A stretch of DNA of 64,000 nt from NCBI GenBank assembly GCA_029232285.1, contig JAOXFI010000006.1:62001-126000 (forward strand), in the 5' to 3' direction. The notes below the pieces were generated by a model. That model did not search any database. It was not told the origin of the DNA and was given only the letters and a program-made list of their open reading frames with translations. The stretch is from Agmasoma carcini (nom. nud.). Its lineage: Eukaryota > Microsporidia > Thelohaniidae. Each line of letters opens with the position of its first letter. Within the stretch, counting starts at the first letter, position 1. A program made the translations under genes and the position numbers. Shown piece by piece: positions 37,526 to 47,707 of the stretch.

Positions 37526-38011
37526 CATATTTAGACTTTCTATCTTTCTCGTTTTTATATTTAAAATACATACATTATCTCTAGATACCTCTTCCTAGTC
37601 ATTAAGTTATTCTTTTTTAAAATAATATAGATACAATATCTTTTGCATTGTATAAAAGCTTATGTTATTCATACTAAAGAATCTTTTGTTTTTGATCTTA
37701 ATTTAATATTGCAACCCGCAGCTTTCCGAAAATATTTTCTGTTTTTGAACTATCACAAATCAACACCATAGAGTTCTTAATACAGCACAATTCATTATAT
37801 TCTCTATCAATCTGAACCGTACTAGTCACTTAATACTCTCATTGATTTTTAAGTATAGTAATATTCGCATATTTGGTGATTAAAGATCTCATCAAATGAT
37901 AGAATAAATTTAGGTTCACATATAAGTTTTATTCAATAATATAACCATGCTTAAAAATATTAAAAAATCTTATAAATCACCTGAACCCGATTTTCTGACA
38001 GAATTTGTATA

Positions 38012-38160
38012 CGCCACAACATAGTAAATCATAAATATAATTTTGTTAATCCCATTGAAGCAGTTCAAACTCAAAATATTGAATCATATCGGTCAAATAG
38101 AAAATTTAGATTTAAACATATTTTTTAAAGACAATGTTACTGGGATAAACTTCATAATAT
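38012..38160 (+). pseudogene. Merlin/ISXO2-like C-terminal fragment M5
   Basis: A plus-strand frame reads HNIVNHKYNFVNP, then VQTQNIESYRSNRKFRFK. This is the VNH...F..P....HTQ.IESYW block with His to Gln and Trp to Arg changes. One stop precedes a further RQCYWDKLHN. The orientation is opposite to the adjacent M2 relic, so this is a separate insertion. Confidence 0.6.
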
Positions 38161-38605
38161 TAATAAAAATATTTAAAATTTTCTATATATAATTTTTTAA
38201 AAAAAAACAGGCTAGAAATTTAACGATTATCTTATATCTGCTTTTATTATATCATATTTACCAAAATTATTTCTATGTATTATATTGTTGTCATTCATTC
38301 GCTAATCTACAATTGTAGTTAATAACAAAGTGTCTATAGTTTGAATTTGAGATTGTAAGTGATAAGAGGAATATATACTATTCTTTATCAAAATTATTTA
38401 TAATATTACTTTTAAAGGACTTTACACTTCATTAGGAAATAAAACAAATCACTTCTTTACTCTATTCACATATTATATCTATTATATTTTCCTACTACGT
38501 ATTTCATATTGATAAAATGGTTCTATTGTATACGATTTTCTATGAATTTATATCACTTCTATTAATAATTTTATAATTGCAATCATAAAAACATCTTAAC
38601 TTAAT
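38161..38605. other. Gene-free AT-rich region
   Basis: No gene or repeat recognised. Confidence 0.4.
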
Positions 38606-38899
38606 ATGGCTCTTTATGTTTATTTTAAGTTTCGATATAACAAGTCAATTTATTGTTTTGTGTGTATAAAAGTATGCGGCAAGTATAACTGCTTTATTTT
38701 GAAAGGTTCAAATGAAAGTATTCATTGTTTTACACTTCTTAGAACTTATTATCACCATAATAAACATTTTATTTACACAAAATCAGCCTTTGTTAGAAAT
38801 ATTCCAATAAAAAAGTTAACAATAATGAAATATAAAATTTATTATTTAAGGTATGATTTATACTTATATATTAATTTCTATACAATTATATTAAAATAG
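38606..38899 (+). CDS. Doubtful 97-aa ORF with Cys/His spacing
   Basis: This ATG ORF is rich in Tyr/Ile/Lys/Cys/His. Residues about 8-53 contain FRYNKS, then CFVC, CGKYNC and a terminal HHNKH. That is loosely like the FLYWCH/WRKY-type zinc finger found at the N-terminus of some Mutator-like transposases. Given the surrounding mobile DNA it may be a transposon remnant rather than a host gene. It may also be chance: composition matches the background. Confidence 0.2.
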   Translation: MALYVYFKFRYNKSIYCFVCIKVCGKYNCFILKGSNESIHCFTLLRTYYHHNKHFIYTKSAFVRNIPIKKLTIMKYKIYYLRYDLYLYINFYTIILK

Positions 38900-39208
38900 A
38901 TGATTTAATATGATATTGTGTATATAGCATCATCTATCAATGAGATACACCATGTGCACCCATTACAATGATATTTAGAATATTTTATTTTATTTATTGA
39001 TCATATAAAGCTAATTTACTTATAAAAAGGATACAAATATTACGTAGAAACTTAAATTTGTAATTTTATTCACTCTTTTATAGATTTCAATATTTACATT
39101 CATTTTAAGAGAGGCTTAAGGTAATAATCATAGAATTTATCTATAGTGTTAAAATTTATATCAATAAAACTCAATTATTCTTTAATGTATTTTATTTATC
39201 TAAAACAA
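38900..39208. other. Gene-free AT-rich region
   Basis: Downstream space of the ABC gene. Nothing recognisable. Confidence 0.4.
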
Positions 39209-40963
39209 TTAACTTTCTTCTAATGAATCTCTATAGATCTTAGCAAAGTTAGAATTATTTGATAATAGTTCATCTAGTGTTCCTCTCTCAAATATGGTTT
39301 TATTATCAAAATAGAAAATCTCGTCAAAATTCTTAAGTAATGTAAGATTATGAACTATCATTATTACAATCTTGTCTTTTAGATGAGTACGGATGTGTTC
39401 TATGATTTTTCTTTCCGACTCATGGTCTAAGTTAGAAGTGGCTTCATCCAATAAAAGAATTGGTGCTTCTTTTAGAATTGCTCTCATAAAACAAATCTTC
39501 TGTCTTTGACCACCACTCAAATTCTTTCCCCTCTCTCCAACATTAAGATTATAACCAAGTTCCTTAAATAGTTCATGATATCCATATAACTTGCACATAT
39601 CAACAAGCTTTTCATCATCTAGCTCTTTATTACCAAGACATAGATTATCAAGTATAGTTTTATCATATAATAGTGTTGATTGAGGTACATAACTGATATA
39701 TTTTCTTATAGATTTCTTTTTTAACATCTTAGCATCAATACCATTGATCGTATACGATCCATTATATCTATATAAGCCCAATAGTATCTTTAAGAATGTT
39801 GATTTACCACCACCGTTCACTCCTGTGATGGCTATTCTCTGGGGTATGCTTAAATTCAAATCAATATCTTGTAATATCACTTTATCATTGTGATTAAATC
39901 CAAGATTCTTCATTTGAATAGATTCAATTTCGTTACTTAACTCGAAAGTATAGCTTTTTTCATCATTTTCAGTTTCCTTTATTTCTGATTGTTCAAGATT
40001 GGTATAACTTGTCACTATCTCGTCAATATTTATCAATAGGTCACTCACCTTCTCTTTAAGGCGTGATAGCACAAATACAAACCCTGCTATCATTTCTTGT
40101 GGTACATTCTTTCTACTATACACTTTTATAAGGTATACGTGCAGACATATGACAAATAGCATGTTCATAATAAACACTAAATCATTTGACATCCAAAATA
40201 TTTTAGAATTTGATATAAACTTGCCCATTATATTGTTATATTTTGATAATTCTTCTTCTGTGTTGTCATATGCCTTTATCCTCTCATAGTTCATGAGCAT
40301 ATCATATAATTTGGCCGAATTTCTTTGAAAACCATCATTTACTTCAATTCTAACCTTTGCTCTATACTTTTGTACCAAGATTGAAACTATAGCGAATGAT
40401 AGAATCATACATAAAGTCACAAAGAATGGCCAAAAGTCTATTTTAGTATATACATCATGTATAAATAGTATGAAGAAAAATATGTTTGATATCAGATACA
40501 TAGATATTGTAGTGAGGAAGTCTGCCAACGCAAATCCTCTTCTATTGATTGAATATTGGGCCTGTCCAATCCCTATAGTTTGAAATGTTTCAAAGTTGAT
40601 AAGCAAGTACTCTTTAAAGAAGTTACGTAGACCACTCCTGATAGAGGTTGCAATAAAGTAATATGAAAATATGTTATTAATATATCTAAAGATATTATTC
40701 AAGCTAATCAACAAAGCATATTGTGTTATGTTAGAGATTATGTTTGTTGTAGAATCATTTGGTTTAACTTTAGCTACAACATAGGAGGATTTTATTTCTA
40801 CGTAATTTGTAATAATTAGAATAGCAACCATAATTGGGAGGGCTGCTTTAAGCCATGTAACCCTACCAATGTATTCATTTATGTAATATCTCAATCTTGA
40901 TGTCTTTGTTTCCATGTTTTTGTTATTATCTACGGTGAATATTTTGTAGTTCTTCTGAAACAT
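39209..40963 (-). CDS. Atm1-like ABC half-transporter
   Basis: This is a half-transporter of 584 aa. The N-terminal region has about six TM helices (residues 30-330). The single nucleotide-binding domain has Walker A GVNGGGKST (G381-K387), signature NLSGGQRQK, Walker B LLLDEATSNLD and an intact H-loop IVHN. It is clearly paralogous to the gene at 24.6 kb. Shared segments include NSAKLYDMLMNYER against NSTKLYDLLQSYER, VGERGKNLSGGQRQK, and the same domain lengths. This copy keeps all catalytic motifs, so it is the better candidate for the Atm1-type mitosomal exporter needed for cytosolic Fe-S proteins. No cleavable presequence is obvious, which is usual in microsporidia. Confidence 0.9.
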   Translation of the reverse strand: MFQKNYKIFTVDNNKNMETKTSRLRYYINEYIGRVTWLKAALPIMVAILIITNYVEIKSSYVVAKVKPNDSTTNIISNITQYALLISLNNIFRYINNIFSYYFIATSIRSGLRNFFKEYLLINFETFQTIGIGQAQYSINRRGFALADFLTTISMYLISNIFFFILFIHDVYTKIDFWPFFVTLCMILSFAIVSILVQKYRAKVRIEVNDGFQRNSAKLYDMLMNYERIKAYDNTEEELSKYNNIMGKFISNSKIFWMSNDLVFIMNMLFVICLHVYLIKVYSRKNVPQEMIAGFVFVLSRLKEKVSDLLINIDEIVTSYTNLEQSEIKETENDEKSYTFELSNEIESIQMKNLGFNHNDKVILQDIDLNLSIPQRIAITGVNGGGKSTFLKILLGLYRYNGSYTINGIDAKMLKKKSIRKYISYVPQSTLLYDKTILDNLCLGNKELDDEKLVDMCKLYGYHELFKELGYNLNVGERGKNLSGGQRQKICFMRAILKEAPILLLDEATSNLDHESERKIIEHIRTHLKDKIVIMIVHNLTLLKNFDEIFYFDNKTIFERGTLDELLSNNSNFAKIYRDSLEES

Positions 40964-41425
40964 TGTTTAGAATTTGTGATTTTTTTTAAGGAGAAAATAT
41001 TTAATTGAAGGAACGAATAAAATAAAGATCAAATCAAGTGTAACAACCAATAAATTCCTTAGAAAATTATCATAATAAGATTGGAACGAGGAATATACAA
41101 ATATCAATAAAACTAACAAATACATAATAAACAAAAATTAAATATTTATATTTCATTGATAATATGCTTATAACTTATTATTATAAGCTTATGATCAAAT
41201 CTTATGTTGTAAAACTGATTTATACGAAATTTAATAATTATGAAACTATTTTTAACTAAAGGAGGCATCAATTTTGTTTAAAACCTTAATTTTTTATATA
41301 TGATGTAAATGTGTTTAACAGTTCAATTATCTAACATTTAACCATAATATGAACTTTTTATACTATTTTATACTTAAGAATATATTTTTTGTAAAAACTT
41401 TATTTTTGTTTAAAAGGTTAACTTT
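40964..41425. other. Divergent intergenic space, ABC gene and NMT1
   Basis: AT-rich with no gene. It presumably carries the promoters of both flanking genes. Confidence 0.4.
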
Positions 41426-41434
41426 AAAAAATTT
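41426..41434 (+). promoter_or_regulatory. AAAAAATTT motif abutting the NMT1 ATG
   Basis: The motif ends at the base immediately before the ATG, so it would be in or at the start of a very short 5' leader. Confidence 0.45.
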
Positions 41435-42475
41435 ATGGCTTTCTGGTCAACACAACCAATTGGATTAGGACAAAAAGAAGAACAAATAGAACATCCACAA
41501 GATGACTCATTTACACCTACCGAGCTTCCATCTGAGCTACGTTGGGAACATGTAGCTGATTCTGAGGCTATTTACCAGCTCCTTAAAAATCATTACGTTG
41601 ATGATGGGAACCACAGACTTATATACAGCAAAGAACACTTTGATGACATTTTTGAGAGTAAATCATTTTTTAAAAGCCTATCAATAGGTATAATGAAGGA
41701 AGATGAACTGGTAGGATATGTTCTTGGGCGCAGGCACACCTTCTATTCCATGTCTGAAGAGGTCAAAGGTGCGTCAATCAACTTTCTTTGTATTAAAAAG
41801 GAGTATAGATCAAAAGGATTGGGAATGGCCCTGATCCAAGAAGTCAAAAGGAAATGCTATCAAATTGGAATTTATCAGGCTATGTTTTGTGGTGAGCAAG
41901 ATTTTGGGTTTTCATTTACAAAGGCTGGGTATTTCCATCACCCCATCAGTATTAAAAAGCTGATAGAGCTTGACTTCCTTCCTTCTGATTTTAAACCCCT
42001 CCCTGTTTACTCAAAAAGAGATAATACAAGGTTAGTTGAGGATGAAGATTTTAGAAGAATTCATAAGATTTATACCAAAAAACACAGCATTTACTATGTT
42101 AGAGAAATGTTTACTTATGACGATTTTGTAGATAATTTTAAGACCAAGAAAAATGTACGATTCACTATTTACAATCCTAAAGAGAAAGAGTTTGCTACAA
42201 TACATCTATCAAAAACATATTGTATATCTAAGAAAACGTATTTCAACAAAGCTTTATTGTATTATTGGGTCGGATCACCGAGTATAGTTGAAGATGCGAT
42301 AGCTTTCTGCAGGGATTATAATGTTGACGTATTTGATGTCATAAATGTTGGTAGAAATAATCAGGTTGTAGCCAATCTACACTTTGCAGTAGGAACGGGT
42401 AATCTCAAGTACTACTTTTTTAACAGAAGGATGGGTTACTTACCATCATATGAAATAAATGTTGTTATTCCTTAG
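41435..42475 (+). CDS. NMT1: Glycylpeptide N-tetradecanoyltransferase (N-myristoyltransferase)
   Basis: NMT1 transfers myristate from myristoyl-CoA to N-terminal glycines in the cytosol. The 346-aa protein lacks the long N-terminal extension of fungal and animal enzymes (about 450-500 aa) and starts at the conserved FW.TQP motif (MAFWSTQPIGLGQ). The acyl-CoA-binding GNAT core is clear around residues 108-140: INFLCIKKEYRSKGLGMALI, where other NMTs have [20 protein letters not shown]. The peptide-binding lobe follows (FTYDDFVDNF, then ALLYYWVGSP), with a conserved end GTGNLKYYFFNRRMG and VVIP. The enzyme uses its C-terminal carboxylate as base, and here that would be on a proline. Confidence 0.96.
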   Translation: MAFWSTQPIGLGQKEEQIEHPQDDSFTPTELPSELRWEHVADSEAIYQLLKNHYVDDGNHRLIYSKEHFDDIFESKSFFKSLSIGIMKEDELVGYVLGRRHTFYSMSEEVKGASINFLCIKKEYRSKGLGMALIQEVKRKCYQIGIYQAMFCGEQDFGFSFTKAGYFHHPISIKKLIELDFLPSDFKPLPVYSKRDNTRLVEDEDFRRIHKIYTKKHSIYYVREMFTYDDFVDNFKTKKNVRFTIYNPKEKEFATIHLSKTYCISKKTYFNKALLYYWVGSPSIVEDAIAFCRDYNVDVFDVINVGRNNQVVANLHFAVGTGNLKYYFFNRRMGYLPSYEINVVIP

Positions 42476-42553
42476 AAGTATTTATGTTCGTGTTTAGAGC
42501 TACCACAAATACTTCCATATCTGTTTTATTATTTATGAATACCGTTTAGTTGT

Positions 42554-42565
42554 AAAAAAATTTTT
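42554..42565 (+). promoter_or_regulatory. AAAAAAATTTTT motif upstream of CCT7
   Basis: A7T5 followed by ACCT lies directly before the ATG. Confidence 0.4.
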
Positions 42566-42569
42566 ACCT

Positions 42570-44072
42570 ATGGTTCAATATCTTTTTCAAACTGAAAAGA
42601 TCGAAGATAGCAGAAGAGGCAAATCACACATTATTTCAAATATTGATACGTGCAAGGAAGTCAGCTCATTCATTTCAACAACTTTAGGCCCTTATGGCAT
42701 GGATAAATGCTTCTATGGTAAGAATCTTTTCATCTCTAATGATGGTGCTAAGATCATGGAAAGTATGGACTATTCACATCCTGTCGCTAAGATGTTAGCT
42801 TCATTATCAAACTCACAGGATAATGAGGTAGGAGATGGTACTACCAGTGTTATAGTTCTAGCTTCTGAAATATTATACAGTCTTAAAGATTTAATAAAAG
42901 ATGATTTGAATATTGATAAGATGAGAGACTCTTTAAATGAAATTAAGTTAAAATGTATTGAGAAGTTGAAGGATTTAGTAATTGAATGTACACCGGAGAA
43001 GTTGCAATTGTTAGGTGAAACCTGTTTGACCTCTAAATATGTTAGACACGATAAAGCACACTTCTCAAGTATGCTAATAGATGGGTTGTCTGGTGAGAAC
43101 AAACTTTATATTGATCAAATATCTGGAGGCTCACTGTCAAGTTCATTTTTATCTGATGGAATTGTATTTGAAAAGACTTTTACTTACGCAGGTGCGCAAC
43201 AGCAATCAAAGAAATTTGTAAATCCCAAAATATGTTGTATTAACTTGGAATTGGAATGGAAGAAGGAAAGGGATAACGCTGAAATACACATAAACACGGT
43301 TGAAGAATATCAGAAGGTTGTTGATGCTGAGTGGAACATAATCAAGGAAAAACTTGATGACATAGTCGAATCGGGAGCTAACATAGTTGTTAGCACTAGT
43401 TCTATAGGTGATTATGCTACACAATACTTTGCAAAAAGAAATATTGTATCAGTTGGTAGATATAAGCATATTGACAGACTTGTGGAAGCCTTCGGAGGTT
43501 CTTTATCAAATGATACTAAGAATTTAAATCTAGGACAATGTGAATTATTTGAAGAGAAGCAATTAGGTGGTAAAAGGTATAACTATTTTATTTCTAAAGA
43601 CTTAAAGATTAAAACATTGATACTTAGAGGACCAGGTGATGAGATATTGGGAGAAATTGAAAGGAGTGTCCATGATGCTGTTTGTGTTATCAAATTAGCA
43701 TTGAAGCACGGAAGAATTGTCACAGGAGGAGGTTCAACCGAGATGCAACTAAGCAAGTTTCTAAGGGAGAGCTCATTTGATGTTTGTGATGAGAAAGTTT
43801 TTCTCTATAGAAATATTTCTAGAGCATTTGAAAAAATACCCCTCCAGCTAGCCGAGAATTTTGGTCTTCATTCAATTATTGCAGTTCAAGCCTTACGCAA
43901 AGAACATACTGAGAGTACTTCGTATGGTATTTCTGTTACTGGAGTTTCAGATATGTCAGACCTGGGTGTATATGAACCATTTGAGGTGAAACTGAATATG
44001 ATCAAAGCTGTTTTTGATCTAACTGATGCTGTGTTGTCCATTGACTCGACAATAATTTCAAAAAAGAAATAA
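42570..44072 (+). CDS. CCT7: T-complex protein 1 subunit eta (CCT/TRiC chaperonin)
   Basis: This is one of the eight subunits of the cytosolic chaperonin that folds actin and tubulin. The 500-aa protein has group II chaperonin ATP motifs: TTLGPYGMDK near residue 40, SNDGAKIMES, VGDGTTSVIVLASE near 89, and GGGSTEMQLS near 387. The eta assignment comes from the C-terminal half: ERSVHDAVCVIKLALKHGRIVTGGG, and LGVYEPFEVKLNMIKAVFDLTDAVLSID, which resemble CCT7 more than other subunits. It ends only 20 bp before the stop of the convergent CFT1 gene, so the two transcripts probably overlap at their 3' ends. It lies 94 bp downstream of NMT1 on the same strand. Confidence 0.9.
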   Translation: MVQYLFQTEKIEDSRRGKSHIISNIDTCKEVSSFISTTLGPYGMDKCFYGKNLFISNDGAKIMESMDYSHPVAKMLASLSNSQDNEVGDGTTSVIVLASEILYSLKDLIKDDLNIDKMRDSLNEIKLKCIEKLKDLVIECTPEKLQLLGETCLTSKYVRHDKAHFSSMLIDGLSGENKLYIDQISGGSLSSSFLSDGIVFEKTFTYAGAQQQSKKFVNPKICCINLELEWKKERDNAEIHINTVEEYQKVVDAEWNIIKEKLDDIVESGANIVVSTSSIGDYATQYFAKRNIVSVGRYKHIDRLVEAFGGSLSNDTKNLNLGQCELFEEKQLGGKRYNYFISKDLKIKTLILRGPGDEILGEIERSVHDAVCVIKLALKHGRIVTGGGSTEMQLSKFLRESSFDVCDEKVFLYRNISRAFEKIPLQLAENFGLHSIIAVQALRKEHTESTSYGISVTGVSDMSDLGVYEPFEVKLNMIKAVFDLTDAVLSIDSTIISKKK

Positions 44073-44092
44073 ATTAAACTGGTTAAATTTTA

Positions 44093-47000
44093 TTAATATT
44101 TAAAGATTTCATCATATATTGAGATTAACTCATCAAGATCAATGCCTGCCTCGTCCAATACAGTGTTTCTTTGTTCAACATTCATAAAGAGAATTTCCAA
44201 TAAAATTCTTTTAGAGATCACAGAGTTGCACTCAACGTTTAAAATTTTATTATTTTCCAAATAATTTCTCAGGTTGATTCCACAACAGTAAACTTTTGAG
44301 ATTATGATCTTTTGAAGTTGCGAGATTTTCTCAAACCTTGTTTTAATACCACCTATTTCTATTATAACATTCTCACCTGCTATGATGGTCTTTCTCATTG
44401 ACATTTTACCCGACTTAAGTTTCTTAGATTTAGTGTTGATGCTCGTCCTTCTTATTAGTCTTGCTCCTTTATTTGAAAATTCATAATATGGAGAATATGT
44501 ATAAACTTCAATAAGTCCAGGATCAGTAAGTATGACAAAATGAAGCGTGTTATCAATAGAAATGGATTCTATGCTAGAAATACGCGTAACAAGATTGCTC
44601 TTTGATAGTAAATGTAAATCGAGTGGATCTTTAGGCCTTAAAAAGTAGAAAAAGATTCCATTGTAAAGATCAGAAATAAGTAAAAAGTTTTTTTCAGCCA
44701 TAATATTTGTACTTAAAACACCCACTTCAGTTCTACCAACAGCTGTCAGTCCTTCATTTATATCCAATTCAAACAACATCACAACTTTACCGACACATGC
44801 CGCGATATACTCTCTTACAACATTACAGCTTATACACGCATTCTTAAAGATTTCTTTGGCGATACATTTAAGCTTTTTGTTGTTGTGAGGATTATTTTCA
44901 TCAGGAATGATATCTATCAATTCATATACTGTTAACTTGCCGTTCGCAGACTTTTCTTCTCCTTCTACCATTGATGAACATGCAACTATATATTGCTTAG
45001 GAACACCACATGGATGATTAATAGATAAACATTTCAAGTCTGTTAAGAATTCATTTTCTTCTAATTCAATCCTAGACATAAATTTGTACTTTATTGAATA
45101 TAAATCAATGTAAAATCTAAGAGTCTGTCCATATACATACGGTTTATTTTTTATTTTGGGGTTTTTGTCAATTGGTTCTGATGTTGGTGGGTTTCCTGGC
45201 CCATTTGTGGTATGGATCATTGGTATGAATGGCTCATAACTGAAGGGAATGTATTTATGTTTGCCCAACACAACACAATCATTCACATATACAACATATG
45301 AAATTGATGGATCAATATATTTGTTGATATTACCTGGCATTTGATAAGTCTTATCAATTTTTGTTTCATTATCAGCTAAGCATTTATTGTTACTCTTTAA
45401 CTTTTCAATAGATTTAATAATATCACGATTAAGTTCATTTTTCAGATCTGTTTTTTTATCAATACAGTCACCTAAGCCTTTGTCTACAATAGATGGTGAT
45501 TCAATATCAATTTCTTTTGTAATATATGAAGAATTATATGTGAGTTCAAACCTACTTTTGGGTAGCTCTGTTATTCCCAGTATTTTCTCAGTTCCAAAAA
45601 CGATTTTATTATCAATAGAGAAGGCCCAATCAAAATTTACATTTAGAGAATGTGCAAAAAAACCATTTCTCACGAAAACACATTTACTTTGTCTTGCTTT
45701 AATGTAAACAAAGTCATTTAGATTATATAAGCAATTTTTGTGATCAAATTTGAAGAACTCTGGTAAAAATGTTTTAACTAAGATTTCTTTTCTTAAAATA
45801 TACAAATTGAGTGTATTTTTAGTTCTTAAAAACACGTGAATGGTATTATTCTCTGTTCTAACCAATGCTTCATCAATAGTATTAGAAATGATGGATTGGT
45901 TTTGTGATTTACTCAGATCAACAAAACAAATATCTTTCTCCATCTCATTATTAAGGAAAGAAGAGACTGTGCTGTTAAATTGTTCATAACATTCAACATC
46001 TACACCATGATATTTAGAAAGCAGGTTATTTATATTTTGATCAGCATTAAATAAAACTTTTCTTTCTTTTAAAGAAATTATAAATATTATTCCTCTTAAC
46101 ACCAATAACAGCATACCATCATTCAAGTCAAAACAATCAACATCCTTTATCACCATACACCTTTGATCAGTAATAATCTTTAACTCTTTGTTATCATAGC
46201 CAATCACTAGAATATTTAAATAAGATTGAACTTTGGTGATATGATGGCAGCTAAAAGCAAAATATTCTTCATCAAGACTAAATGGAATCTTTTTGTGTGT
46301 GCTTGAATCAATAAACTTAGAATTTTCACATTTAATAATTAAATTTATGGTTTCTTCAACGACAAATGGGTCGTTAGATATGTTACTGTTTTGATAGACT
46401 TTATTACCAACGATTAAAAACCCAAAATGGGATGTGACAAATGATGGTGACATTTCAAGTTCCATTTTTTTATCTACACCGAACTTTATCTGTTTAGAGC
46501 ACATAAAGATGTTATTTGGTGTAGCAAAGACTATATCCTTATTCTCTTTAATGTACAAGTTTTGAATCATTGAAAAACACTTAAGAGAAGCTTTTTTAAC
46601 AAAACCTAAACCACATTTTCCTTTAAACTCTGATTCTGTATCATTGTCCTTGATATACTCATCAAACTTACTGTATATAATTGGTTTTTTGTTAATCTGA
46701 CTGTCATCTACAATATTATAAACACATTGATCACCATGCAATGAAGTGATTAAAACCTTGTCATTCTCTAGGAAAATAGAAGTTGGTATATTTATATGTC
46801 CTAATTCGAGAAAAACACATGATCTTAGCTTTGTAATATCATAATTAAGAACAATTTCATACAGACAACCCTTCTTATCAGCCAAGAAGATAGAGCTCTG
46901 GGAAATAAATAGTTTAGGTGAATCCAAATAGATATCGGTGCAAGATGACAACGAACTATATTTATTTAAGTGAATGTTGTTAAGGCAATCTTTATATCTT

Positions 47001-47692
47001 ATTTGAATAATGTTTCGGTAACAGAATACCAAGAATCTACCAAATGAATCAACTGATAAACAATTTGGGAGGATGTCGAATGTATCGACAACAAAAAGGG
47101 AGTTCTCAATGTTAATTATAGAACATTTATCTATCCCGTGGACAACAAAGGCTGTAGGTATGTAACTGGGGAGGAAGACAACATGCTTGATATTGTTTAA
47201 AGAAATATCATTAAATTCGAATGTTTTAACTGAATAATGATCAATATTGGTAAGAATATTGTCCTTTCCACCGTTTTCATCAACTAAACTATTTTTGTTG
47301 ATTGATATGATATCAGATTCGTTGTTTTTACACATGTTATGTCTTGGGGGTACGACAATTAAGGATAGCTTGGACGAATTGTAAACTAAACACTTATCGT
47401 TAGAAACGACCATATCTGTTCCTTCAACCAGCCTCAAACAACGGACAATAAAGTTATTGCTGATAAATTCGCATTCTATTAATTTATTACCATCCAAGAG
47501 GATGAGAATTGTTTGTTGTATTTTGTTAATTTTAAGTATTTTTTCATAGAAATATTTCTCGCAAAGTAAATTAAAGTTAGAGTCATACACAGAGACCAAA
47601 GAATGGTAAAAGGTAAGAATGCAACCATTTTCCAGCATAAGACCCCCTGAAGCCATCCTAGAGAATGTTTTCTCATCATATACATAATTCAT
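44093..47692 (-). CDS. CFT1: Cleavage and polyadenylation factor subunit CFT1 / CPSF160
   Basis: This is a large WD40/beta-propeller scaffold of the mRNA 3' processing machinery, 1199 aa against about 1360 in yeast. The RSE1/DDB1/CPSF160 superfamily C-terminal region is clear: NVVREYIAACVGKVVMLFELD, then LLISDLYNGIFFYFLRP. CPSF160 rather than DDB1 or RSE1 is favoured by LHLLSKSNLVTRI, then IEVYTYSPYYEFSN and GARLIRRTSIN, which match the CPSF160 pattern Y.P...G.RLLRR. The N-terminus MNYVYDEKTFSRM is also similar in position to fungal Cft1. The ATG has AAAAAAATTTCCC just upstream. The central 750-900 region is polar and low in conservation. Confidence 0.82.
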   Translation of the reverse strand: MNYVYDEKTFSRMASGGLMLENGCILTFYHSLVSVYDSNFNLLCEKYFYEKILKINKIQQTILILLDGNKLIECEFISNNFIVRCLRLVEGTDMVVSNDKCLVYNSSKLSLIVVPPRHNMCKNNESDIISINKNSLVDENGGKDNILTNIDHYSVKTFEFNDISLNNIKHVVFLPSYIPTAFVVHGIDKCSIINIENSLFVVDTFDILPNCLSVDSFGRFLVFCYRNIIQIRYKDCLNNIHLNKYSSLSSCTDIYLDSPKLFISQSSIFLADKKGCLYEIVLNYDITKLRSCVFLELGHINIPTSIFLENDKVLITSLHGDQCVYNIVDDSQINKKPIIYSKFDEYIKDNDTESEFKGKCGLGFVKKASLKCFSMIQNLYIKENKDIVFATPNNIFMCSKQIKFGVDKKMELEMSPSFVTSHFGFLIVGNKVYQNSNISNDPFVVEETINLIIKCENSKFIDSSTHKKIPFSLDEEYFAFSCHHITKVQSYLNILVIGYDNKELKIITDQRCMVIKDVDCFDLNDGMLLLVLRGIIFIISLKERKVLFNADQNINNLLSKYHGVDVECYEQFNSTVSSFLNNEMEKDICFVDLSKSQNQSIISNTIDEALVRTENNTIHVFLRTKNTLNLYILRKEILVKTFLPEFFKFDHKNCLYNLNDFVYIKARQSKCVFVRNGFFAHSLNVNFDWAFSIDNKIVFGTEKILGITELPKSRFELTYNSSYITKEIDIESPSIVDKGLGDCIDKKTDLKNELNRDIIKSIEKLKSNNKCLADNETKIDKTYQMPGNINKYIDPSISYVVYVNDCVVLGKHKYIPFSYEPFIPMIHTTNGPGNPPTSEPIDKNPKIKNKPYVYGQTLRFYIDLYSIKYKFMSRIELEENEFLTDLKCLSINHPCGVPKQYIVACSSMVEGEEKSANGKLTVYELIDIIPDENNPHNNKKLKCIAKEIFKNACISCNVVREYIAACVGKVVMLFELDINEGLTAVGRTEVGVLSTNIMAEKNFLLISDLYNGIFFYFLRPKDPLDLHLLSKSNLVTRISSIESISIDNTLHFVILTDPGLIEVYTYSPYYEFSNKGARLIRRTSINTKSKKLKSGKMSMRKTIIAGENVIIEIGGIKTRFEKISQLQKIIISKVYCCGINLRNYLENNKILNVECNSVISKRILLEILFMNVEQRNTVLDEAGIDLDELISIYDEIFKY

Positions 47693-47697
47693 ATGGG

Positions 47698-47707
47698 AAA
47701 TTTTTTT
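47698..47707 (-). promoter_or_regulatory. AAAAAAATTT motif upstream of CFT1
   Basis: On the minus strand A7T3 then CCCAT immediately precedes the ATG. Confidence 0.4.

Larger units (their letters stand above)
35840..37920 (-). pseudogene. Merlin/ISXO2-like relic M2, split by a Tc1-like element
   Basis: The minus strand at 35860-35900 encodes DPNDSRVHTQSI. At 36140-36170 it encodes VEIDGSLF, the catalytic block. The upstream half resumes beyond the Tc1-like insertion at 37528-37920, where the DNA closely matches 1620-1970 of the window (for example TATTCTCTATCAATCTGAA and AAAGATCTCA). Joining the flanks across the insertion restores colinearity with copy M1. Multiple stops are present. Confidence 0.65.
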
